DNA from: Leguminivora glycinivorella | Lineage: Eukaryota; Arthropoda; Insecta; Lepidoptera; Tortricidae | Direction of reading: 5' to 3' | Length of the DNA: 64,000 nucleotides | Assembly (NCBI RefSeq): GCF_023078275.1 | Contig: NC_062976.1 | Location: 1,488,001-1,552,000, forward strand | Shown: one piece after another, positions 44,881 through 56,000 of the stretch | Numbering within the stretch: position 1 is the first letter of the stretch | Layout of the letters: each line of letters opens with the position of its first letter | The notes under the pieces: model-generated | Databases searched by the model: none | Told to the model about the DNA's origin: nothing | What the model saw: only the letters and a program-made list of their open reading frames with translations | Made by a program: the position numbers and the translations under genes

Positions 44881-45377
44881 GATTATAGTTAATCCTGAGT
44901 ATCAAACAAAATAACCGTGATGATTGAACAAAAACATACACGAGAAACAAAAAATGTCACCTTGACGTTACTGACATTTTTGAGAACGTTCTGAAGCTTG
45001 TCTACGAAAACAATTTTAATCAAATGTAATCAAAATGTAATTCATTAAATTCAAATTATAAGTGTACAGCTACACCACAACAAGCTATTATATATTTTTA
45101 GTATTAAATAACAATTATTGTTTGGTAATTTATCCATATTTCAGATTTTTATAATTTGCAATGCTTAAGCTATTTTTTTATTTCTAAAACACTAAGAAGT
45201 ATCTGAACTGCTTTAATTTCCGTCACTGTCACTCTCACAGCACAGCTGTCAATTCGAAGATAATAAAAATCCGATTTTCAATCAATCTCGGTTTACGGCA
45301 GTCACATGCTAACAACTTAATATTTACCAGTTTATAATGTGAGAATATTGTTCCATGTTTACGTGCAACTTATTTTG
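44881..45377. promoter_or_regulatory. Shared intergenic region between LAMTOR5 and PPP1R11
   Basis: The ~500 bp between the two divergent start codons should hold both promoters. I see no TATA box near either gene. The sequence is free of recognised repeats, in contrast to nearly every other non-coding stretch of similar length nearby. Bidirectional activity is an inference from arrangement. Confidence 0.5.
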
Positions 45378-45455
45378 ATGGGTGAGCGACTGCAACCTGA
45401 AGATATGGCGACCACGAGCACGGCGGTAGCGACCGTCTCATCTCAGATCCAAGAG
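45378..45455 (+). CDS. PPP1R11: PPP1R11 exon 1
   Basis: ATG at 45378 (MGERLQPEDM...) with a second in-frame ATG at 45405 (MATTSTAV). The second resembles the family start better, so either may be used. Ends CAA GAG|gtactt in phase 0. Confidence 0.85.
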
Positions 45456-46973
45456 GTACTTGTCTACTGTTTACTCATGTATGTGACGAGATAACAGTGC
45501 GTTAGTTTTAGTGTTAATTTGCATTCGATTGCGACAGCATAAAATAATGGGTGTATTTAAAAGAATTTTGATTCCGTCGAAGCAGTTTTGCGTATCAACG
45601 GCGGATTATTCGACGAAATTACCAGGGCTTTTGAGCGATGTGAGCGTGTTGGATTTGACCAGGATCGTGGCGGGGCCGTTCTGTACTATGACCCTGGGGG
45701 ATCTGGGGGCGAATGTGATTAAGGTGGAGAGTAGGGATGGGGATGAGAGCAGGAAGTGGGGCCCCCCCTTCACGAAGGGTGACAGTAACAAGGACTCGTT
45801 CTATTATTTAGCAGTGAACAGGAATAAGAAGAGTATTTGCTTGGATTTGAAGTCTCAGGAAGGTAAGCTGTTTTTGATAATTTTAATTTTATATTAGTAA
45901 CAAGAAATTAACAATATTAATCTTGCTTTTACATATATTCCTGACTTGAAAATTGATAATAAGGTTGCTATGCCCAGACAGATCTTTTGAACCTGCATTT
46001 TTACTCAGTGCCACATTTCATATTTTTACTTGTACTTTTCAACACTTTTTCTACAAGTTGCCATTTCCAATACCAAATAAATCTACCTGGTAGATTCTTG
46101 GCAGTGAATGTGTTAGCAGCTATTTTACTTGTGTGAAAACTGTGCATTTGTTGAAGAAAAGTTTTATAACAAAAGCAGTCAAAAAGTAAAATGTTCAATA
46201 AACATCTTATTTTATCAAAAACACTTAACTAAAGATCTTATAAACAGAAAGTGAATGATATATGTTATCAAAGATTATGTAACTTTGATAAAACATCTAA
46301 GATCACACTCAAGATAAACATTGATGATATTTAAGTAACTTTCAGTTTTTATTACTATAAGGTTTCACAAAAATAATAGGAAATTCATGAAATGGAAAGT
46401 CTCCATAGAACTCCACATGTTTAAAGTCACATACAGGTCAAACGCGATTAATTAACATTAATTTACCTTTTTTCAAATGTCTACGTCATCATTTTAGAAA
46501 GTTTCCGTTGACACATCTTTTGTTGTTGACTTTGCTGGGATGAAATTGTTATTTAAGATGTTTATTATTATATTCTTATTGCGAGAATGTATTTAAAATA
46601 AATACAATTCAAGAATATTTTAATTTTTAATTTTCAGGGAAAAATGTGATATATGATTTAGCCGAGAAGTGTGATGTGATGGTGGAAAACTTCCTGCCGG
46701 GAAAGCTGGATAAGATGCAGGTGGGGTATGAGAGGCTCAGCCAGATCAACCCCAGGCTGATATACTGTGCCATCACTGGCTTCGGGCCCACGGGGCCTTA
46801 CGCTAACAAACCAGGGTAAGAATTGATATTCGATTTTTATATCAATAACAAAAAGGATATTCCAGGCAAGACTTACACTTGAGGTCTTTATCTCATGAAG
46901 ACATGATTTTGTAAATATTAATTCGCCTTTTATTGTATTTTTATGATTTTTAACCCCCGACGCAAAAACGACG

Positions 46974-47008
<35 letters not shown>

Positions 47009-50000
47009 GGCATCGTAGCTCCCGAACGGATGAACCGATTTAGATTTAGTTTTTTTTGTCTGAGAGCTGAGTTAGTCGGGAGTGTTCATAGCCAATCTCA
47101 TCAATCTTTACACTTGTGCTACCAAATCTTACCAGAAACGTAACAATTTTTGCATTCCTTTTTTATTTTCTCACCTTTTTAGTCTATATCAAAATTTTTG
47201 CCGTTTTCAAGAAAATAGTACCATATTCTCAATTAAGCATAAGACTACTCCAACAGGTAAATAAAAACCTGACCAAATTTCTTCCTTATGGTACGTTACA
47301 ATGTGTTAATTATTACTTGAAAGTTACATTTAAGAGTATGTTTTGTCAATAGAGTACCTAATTGCTATCCCTTTCTTTCCTAAGTCATATGATTTGCTGG
47401 TGTATCACCCTTATCCGCTTGGCTCAGGTATTTGACTCTAAGTTTCAAAATACTGCCTTTTTTGTCTGATTGATCAAAATTACATTTCCTAATATTCATT
47501 TACAGTTACATTTCCTAATATTCATTTACAGTCACAGGCATAAATATGTAATGATTTCTGTACTTTGTCACTTTAACGCCTTGTTTGAAATGTCATACGA
47601 AATTGTCAAACGACTAACAGTGACAAGGTACAGAAATCATCACTTATTTATGCCGGGAACTGTACAAGTAGTTAATATCCTTTCAGTTACGACGTAGTAG
47701 CCGCAGCCATGGGCGGCCTAGTCAACGCGACGGGCGAACGCCACGGCCGTCCCGCGAAGCCCGGAGTCGCCATCACAGACCTCACCACGGGCTTACACGC
47801 CTTCGGAGCCATCATGGCTGCCCTCTACCACCGACAGAACACCGGACAGGGTCAAAAGATAGACTGCAATCTACTGTCCACTCAAATATCGAGCATGATC
47901 AACTTAGCTAGCGTTTACTTAAACTGTGGCATAGAAGTGCAAAGATGGGGTACTGCTCATGCGAACCTAGTACCGTACCAAGCGTTTGAAACTAAAGACG
48001 GAGAGTTAGTCATTGGTATAGGATCTAATGCACAATTCGCAAACTTTTGTAAAATTATTAAAAGGGAAGAATTGATAAATGATGAGCGTTTCAAAGATAA
48101 TTCAGATAGAGTGAAGAATAGAGATGAGATTATTAGGATTTTAAGTGAAGTTATAAGAACTAAGACTAGTAAGGAATGGACGGAATTGTTCAAAAACGCT
48201 TCGTTTCCGAACGGTCCTGTTAACAAGATGAAAGATGTCTTTGAGGATGAACATGTCAAAGCGATACAACTAGTCAAGGAGTTGCCTCACCCTGTGGTTG
48301 GGTCGGTAAAGCTGGTGGGGCCGCCAACGGTATACAGTGCTGGTGGGAACCATGCTAGGACAGCCCCGCCCACGCTCGGGGAGCATACTAGGGAAATATT
48401 ATCGGAGTTCCTTGGGTATGATGATGGGAAGATTGATGGATTGTATGACGCTAAAGTTGTGCGATGATGGACGTTGAATTATATTGACGAAAAAATTTTT
48501 TTAATTATAAATAACTTTTACAATGATAACATGTTTTAATTAATTCCTTACAGTCTTTATAAAATAGGCCTCAAATTCAAATGCATATGCGGCGTTCTCA
48601 AGAAACAGGTACCATTGTTACTTAAACACGAAGTCGCTTAACGGGTTACTTTACAAATTTTCGAGCAAATTTCATCCTTATGATAAGCTACAATAGTACC
48701 TTTTAGTTGAAGAACGTTATAAATCTTGATGAAAATGTATCTTTCGCAACTTATCTTGAATCTCACTATCTTGAAATGTGAAAAACAATCTAAATAAGAA
48801 ATAGTTCTTCAAACATCATTACTTGTGGTCTTGATAACGTACATTTAAATTGTATTAAATTTAAACCCTAAAGCTTTAAAACGTAAGACTACATTTTGTT
48901 AACTCGACGCTATTATGGAAGCAACTACTGTCATATTTGTCACTACTTTTAAAAAATCTCGTATCTCACGCTGTTCCTCAAAGTTAAAACGCAGTAAGTC
49001 TATATTTTAATTTTATATTTTAATTTAATTTAATTTATTTTTGTTATTATTGTGACTAATATAGAGTAGGGATAGTTGTTTAAGTTTACTAACAAATTTA
49101 TGGGATCACGCCTGAAATAAATTTTTTTTCATTTTTCATTTTTTCATTTTTCATTTCATTTCATTTTCATTTCATTTCATATATGCATTCCATACATACT
49201 TACTACAATTTTCTTTTTATTGACAGACGAGGATACAAGTTTTTTTTAAAGTAGTGACGATATAAAACGATATGTTATCGTACTTGTATGTAGAAATAGT
49301 ATTACTTTTACTTTCTTACATTTAGATAAGATAAGAATACAATACACCTTTGAAAAGTAAACCTCGTTTGAATTCAATTTATTTTAGTATCGGTTAGTTC
49401 AGTTCAGTGTATTTTGATAGACTTCTCATTTCTTATTAGACTTTATCTTTGATTCCACATAAATAACGCCATGATAATGAAAATAGTAATTTGTAAAACT
49501 ATTAAAGAGTCATATAAATCTCTTTATCAAGAATTTGTGATTAATTTATTAGCATTTCATATTGTCGAGTAGTCGGGATCTGACGTCTTTGCTGAGACAA
49601 AAATAATTCAGCTTCTATGTCGTCCAGGATCTTGTTTCTTACTTATGGCAGGAAAGAGTTTACTGTAAGTAATAATTATGATCACCTCTAGAGTAGACAG
49701 TATACAACGTGTTTCCGGTATCACTCAAAACCTCAGACACCCCAACTGATTTTTATTTTTTTAAACTCATCTAGAGTATTCATCTTTTAATCTGATCGTT
49801 ACTTTTTTTTAATTGAATTTTTAATTTTCTGTACAGCTCTACTTGACTTTTAGCTCTACACTCAATAAAATAATTGCTAACTACCATCATAAACCATAAG
49901 ACTATTTATTTGTGTACGTTACTGCAACGACATAAGGTTTACCAATAGACAGCTAAGATGTCACTGTAAAACACTTTAAAGCTTTGTCACAGTAAACTTC

Positions 50001-53000
50001 AAATTGGACAGGTAATCGCAGTAAGCAAATTTAAACCCAATATTCAAAATGACAAGGTTGTAATTAGGTACGAGTTCAATTTGTTATGACTTATGATAAA
50101 CATTAAGATTAAACTGACAAACAACGTCAAACTAGTAGCGGAAAAAATAATATAACAGCCAGTATTAATACCCCTAAATACTGAAAAAGGTAAACCAACC
50201 TCTAGCAATGCGATATACACAATGTTGTATTACGAGTACAATAGAATGGGCACGTAAAAAATAACTAATAATACTAATTTAAATAAAAATATTACCCCCA
50301 TCAAGATACAGCTCAATCGATTCTACTCTCGATTCTGAACAAACTGTTTTCAGGTTTTTAGTGTTAAGTGAAACACGGTGTATAGAACATACCCCTAATA
50401 CGCGTACAAGCACAACGGCACGTAAGTTTAGCGCTTACCGTTATTGCGCAAAGTCAAAAACAGGTCACAGGGGATAGGCTACTTGCCTCCTAGTCAAATC
50501 AGCTTCTTTTTAAGAACCGTCAAAACGAATTTGAACGTCTTGCTAAGATATCCGATATCGGATGTGGGACCGATATCCCATACATTACAGACGCCATCTT
50601 GGATTTTACCATGGAAATCCTTCCGACTTCCGATATCGGATCGGATAGTGTGAAAACGGACTAATATGGAATTTATTTTTAATTCCAAGGGATTGTTAAA
50701 AAAGTGACCATATTATCAGCCCGTTTTCTTACATAGTAGTATTTCCCTTTCGTCCTAAGCGCCTCGTGCGAATTCGCAGCATATCTACCAAGTAAGGATG
50801 GAGACCGGCCGTGCGTCTAAGAGTCCGATGGTAGAATGGGGACGGTGGAATAAGCTCGTGTAGCTCTTGAGCACACTCCCCGAAGTGCAACCTGTAAAAC
50901 ACCGACAGACTGGCGTCTTTCCGCCGATGGGCCAAAGAATTACACTTTTCTTAGCATTTATGGTAGAGATGGGCCGAATATGGACTTTGCCGAATACAAA
51001 CATTCGGCCGAATATTCGGTTACGCCATATTTTGTAAGGGGATTCATTAAAACGATTAAATGATTGATAATCCTTAGGTACATATTTTACTACAACTATG
51101 TTTTTATGATTTTGTGGATAACTAAAACTTAGTTAAAACAACTGAATTCTTCTCAACTCATAAACTACGGGTTTTTAACTTTTTTTAAAAACAATTGTAT
51201 TTACATTTTGACGCATAGGTTTCTCTTAGAACAAATTAAATTATTCTCATTTGAAAATATTTTAATTTGTATTTTAATTTGTTTTTTTTTTGTTCTAAGA
51301 TTTGCACGGCAGCGCCATCTCTCTTCGCTAGCTCGTAATCACATGTGTTGATTCAGTTAGGAGGTCGAACTAGTTTCGGTTCTACCTCAGAGGTGGCGGG
51401 GGGCGCTAAGCCTTCGGTAATTGTGTCATATACTTGGAAATTTCGACCCTTGCTTTCGTGATCCGATGGCCGAGTGGTTTTACAGGCATCCGTCCGGTTA
51501 ACGGAGTACGCTGGTTCGATTCCAGCTCGGAACACTTGGAGGCCTTGGTCACTTTTTCTTTGTATATGACATTTATTTAATGTGCATAGGTTTCTCTTTT
51601 TTTGCAGTTCCTTAAAAAGCTACTATTAAAATAAGAGCTTATTATCCAATGGAGTACGTAAGATCTTCATTAGTTATTTTCTTTGTTTATTCGGTAAATA
51701 TTCGGCAATGCAACCGAATAATTCGGCCGAATACGAACAATTAAAAACTTGCCGAATATACCGAATATTCGGCCCATCTCTAATTTATGACAACTCACTG
51801 TTCACTGTTCCTCCACACTTTAAAACAAAGTTTTTCTCTCAGCCCGCAGAGCCAGTAGCGGTGATAACCCTCCGGCCCCGCAAGTCGCGCAAGAAGGTCG
51901 TCTGGACGGACGACACCGTTGACAATGAGCACATGAACAAGAAGAAGTCCAAATGTAAGTGTTATGCTCTCTGGACAGCCTTGTCCACACAGAGCGAAGC
52001 AGGTTGCGAGGCAATGTTCGGTGAAGAAGTGCCTCGACCGAGGCAAGTCTATATTGAACAATTTTCAGCAGATTTTTTCAATTTTGGAATACAATTTATC
52101 TTTTTAACCCCCGACGCAAAAACGACGGGGTGTTATAAATTTGACGTGTCTGTCTGTGTGTGTGTCTGTTTGTGGCATCGTAGCTCCCGAACGGATGAAC
52201 CGATTTGGATTTAGTTTTTTTTGTCTGAAAGCTGAGTAAGTCGGGAGTGTTCTTAGCCATGTTTCATGAAAATCGGTCTACTATGTCGCGGTCGGGGGTT
52301 TTTTCAAAATCTTAATTTTGTGGTTATTATTTGGGCTTACTCTTGGCCACAGACATGGCCTACGATAGAGTGAGTTCGCCCAGAAGATGCCTGTTCAATT
52401 ATTCATCCTTGATTTGAAGGTTGCCGGGTTAGTGTATCCCATAAATTTAAGCCGCCATCTTTGATTTTTGCCTTTGAAATACTTCCGATCGATATCGGAT
52501 CGGATAATGTGAAAACGCGCTTATATGCATGTGCAATTTAGAATATCTAATACAATTTTGATTCGTTTCTCATCTTAGTACAGTCAGCCAAAAAAATGGT
52601 TTACCACTTTTCGGCCTTAAGTATGAGTTTAAATGAGTCGAAAAGACCACTCTCTTAGCTGACCGTACTTAAAGGTGCGTTCAGTCTAAACAACGTCCCG
52701 CAAACGCGTCTATTTGCAAATATTCACAGGAACAGACGAACATATTTAAAGCCCTCAAAGTTCTCGTAGAATTATCTCAATGTTTATTCCAGGTTGCTGC
52801 ATTTACGAGAAGCCGAAGGCTTTCGGCGAATCAGATTCGGAAGACAGTGACGATGAGTGCGAGCACTGCTTCGGCCACGTCGAGAAACGGCACAAGCAAG
52901 CGGGCGGCAGCACAGTCACTACGGATGAACAGGTTTGTGTATATCGATGAATGCGAGCACTGCTTCGGCCACGTCGAGAAACGGCACAAGCAAGCGGGCG

Positions 53001-56000
53001 GCATCGGCAGCACAGTCACTACGGACGAGCAGGTTTGTGTATATCGATGAGTGCGAGCACTGCTTCGGCCACGTCGAGAAACGGCACAAGCAAGCGGGCG
53101 GCATCGGCAGCACAGTCACTACGGACGAGCAGGTTTGTGTATATCGATGAGTGCGAGCACTGCTTCGGCCACGTCGAGAAACGGCACAAGCAAGCGGGCG
53201 GCAGCACAGTCACTACGGACGAACAGGTTTGTGTATATCGATGAGTGCGAGCACTGCTTCGGCCACGTCGAGAAACGGCACAAGCAAGCGGGCGGCATCG
53301 GCAGCACAGTCACTACGGACGAGCAGGTTTGTGTATATCGATGAGTGCGAGCACTGCTTCGGCCACGTCGAGAAACGGCACAAGCAAGCGGGCGGCAGCA
53401 CAGTCACTACGGACGAACAGGTTTGTGTATAACATTTTCAGAATTTGGGATCCCCCAAAATGAGGAGCCACACTGACATTTTATCCCGCCAGGTGGAGCC
53501 TGTGTATGTGCCTAGGCATGTCATTGTCATTCACATGTGAGAGAGATAAAAAAATAACATCTTATCGCTCTCACGTATGAAATTATCTGTGCAATGGACT
53601 AATAAGGTGGCACCTTTGAGTTTGCCTCCTCATTAGCGTAAGTTGTTAATAAAACCGGCCAAGAGCGTGTCGGGCCACGCTCAGTGTAGGGTTCCGTAGT
53701 TTTTCGTATTTTTCTCAAAAACTACTGAACCTATCAAGTTCAAAACAATTTTCCTAGAAAGTCTTTATAAAGTTCTACTTTTATGATTTTTTTCATATTT
53801 TTTAAACATATGGTTCAAAAGTTAGAGGGGGGGGACGCACTTTTTTTCCTTTAGGAGCGATTATTTCCGAAAATATTAATATTATCAAAAAACGATCTTA
53901 GTAAACCCTTATTCATTTTTAAATACCTATCCAACAATATATCACACATTGGGGTTGGAATGAAAAAAAAATATCAGCCCCCACTTTACATGTAGGGGGG
54001 GTACCCTAATAAAACATTTTTTTCCATTTTTTATTTTTGCACTTTGTTGGCGTGATTGATATACATATTGGTACCAAATTTCAGCTTTCTAGTGCTTACG
54101 GTTACTGAGATTATCCGCGGACGACGGACGGACGGACGGACGGACGGACGGACGGACGGACGGACGGACGGACAGACAGACATGGCGAAACTATAAGGGT
54201 TCCTAGTTGACTACGGAACCCTAAAAATTAACTCGCTGTCAGTTTTGTCACGACAATTAAGCATATGTACGGAACCCTTGCAACGCGAGTACAACTCGCA
54301 CTTGACCGGTTTTTAACACGCTTTTATTAGGTCGTCGTGTATGTAACTAACTATGTAATGGAATCTGCGGAGGCTAATTTAACCATCTTCCAAGGATCGT
54401 AGCGTAATGAAAATTGGCAGCTGTATGTAGTTCTGATGACAATACAATAATATAATACTGTTGAACTGATCTGATGATGGAGCCGGAAGATATGAACTGG
54501 AACTACATGATGGAACATCGTATCATAGCCGTTTTTGGGTTTCTTAGAAAAGTCTTGTAATGAACTTTGACTACAATTAGGTTTCAAGGTCTGATGATGA
54601 AGCCGAAAGATATGAACTGGAACTACATGATGGAACATCGTATCATAGCTGTTTTTGGGTTTCTTAGAAAAGTCTTGTAATGAACTTTGACTACGATTAG
54701 GTTTCAAGGTCTGATGATGGAGCCGGAAGATATGAACTGGAACTACATGATGGAACATCGTATCATAGCTGTTTTTGGGCTTCTTAGGAAAGTCTTGTAA
54801 TGAACTTTGACTACAATTAGGTTTCAAGGTCTGATGATGGAGCCGGAAGATATGAGCTGGAACTACATGATGGAACATCGTATCATAGCTGTTTTTGGGC
54901 TTCTTAGAAAAGTCTTGTAATGAACTTTGACTACGATTAGGTTTCAAGGTCTGATGATGGAGCCGGAAGATATGAACTGGAACTACATGATGGAACATCG
55001 TATCATAGCTGTTTTTGGGCTTCTTAGAAAAGTCTTGCAATGAACTTTGACTACGATTAGGTTTCAAGGTCTGATGATGTAGCCGGAAGATATGAACTGG
55101 AACTACATGATGGAACATCGTATCATAGCTGTTTTTGGGCTTCTTAGAAAAGTCTTGTAATGAACTATGACTACGATGAGGTTTCAAGGCCTGATGATGG
55201 TGCCGGAAGATAAGAACAGAAAAAAAGGGGGGGCTCGAGGGGGGAAGCCCCCCCGCATAAAAGAAAGATCAACGTTGTATTTAAAATAAGTTCGGTTAGC
55301 GTTTTCTTGTGACCTTTAAGAGCAAACAAAGGGGGGCTCGGGGGGCGAAGCCCCCGCATGAAAAAAAGATCAACGTAGTATTTAAGACAAGTTGGGTTAG
55401 CGTTTTCTTGTGACCTTTAAGAGCAAACAAAGGGGGGCTCGGGGGGCGAAGCCCCCCGCATAAAAGAAAGATTAACGTAGTATTTAAAATAAGTTGGGTT
55501 AGCGTTTTCTTGTGACCTTTCAGAGCAAATAAAGGGGGGCTCGGGGGGCGAAGCCCCCGCATAAAAGTAAGATCAACGTTGTATTTAAAATAAGTTGGGT
55601 TAAGGTTTTCTTGTGATCCTTAAGAGTAAAGAAAAGGGGGGCTCGGGGGGCGAAGCCCCCCGCATAAAAGAAAGATCAACGTAGTATTAAGAATAAGTTG
55701 GGTTAGCGTTTTCTTGTGACCTTTAAGAGCAAACAAAGGGGGGCTCGGGGGGCGAAGCCCCCCGCATGAAAGAAAGGTCAACGTAGTATTTAAGATAAGT
55801 TGGGTTAGCGTTTTCTTGTGACCTTTAAGAGCAAACAAAGGGGGCTCGGGGGGCGAAGCCCCCCGCATAAAAGAAAGATAAACGTAGTATTTAGAATAAG
55901 TTGAGTTAGCGTTTTCTTGTGACCTTTAAGAGCAAACAAAGGGGGGCTCGGGGGGCGAAGCCCCCCGCATGAAAGAAAGATCAACGTTGTATTTAAAATA

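Larger units (their letters stand above)
50964..51782. mobile_element. hAT-like non-autonomous element with 7/8 target duplication
   Basis: Ends TAGAGATGGGCCGAATAT and the exact inverse. Flanks ATTTATGG and ATTTATGA. Subterminal gccgaata/tattcggc motifs recur many times near both ends, as in hAT transposase-binding regions. No transposase. It carries a nested insertion at 51228-51583 and ends 60 bp upstream of PPP1R11 exon 2. Confidence 0.8.
45456..51842 (+). other. PPP1R11 intron 1, host of SUGCT
   Basis: A 6.4-kb intron with gtactt donor and tttttctctcag acceptor. Besides SUGCT it contains MITEs, a LINE fragment and a hAT-like element ending 60 bp before exon 2. Confidence 0.85.

Noticed and set aside
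44627..44914. Plus-strand frames opposite LAMTOR5
   Set aside because: Antisense shadows; only the minus-strand frame matches a known family.
51461..51533. Functional tRNA gene
   Set aside because: Good A and B boxes, but there is an acceptor mismatch, a non-canonical base before the anticodon, and it lies inside an insertion with a 15-bp target duplication. More likely SINE-derived.
52831..53463. Overlapping plus- and minus-strand frames across the exon 3 repeat
   Set aside because: Unit lengths of 93-100 bp cycle the frame. Only the exon 3 frame ending at 52932 matches PPP1R11.
54351..55187. 278-codon minus-strand open frame with 40-residue repeats
   Set aside because: The frame exists because the satellite period (120 bp) is a multiple of three and one unit lacks stops. 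The sequence is a non-coding tandem array in an intron.
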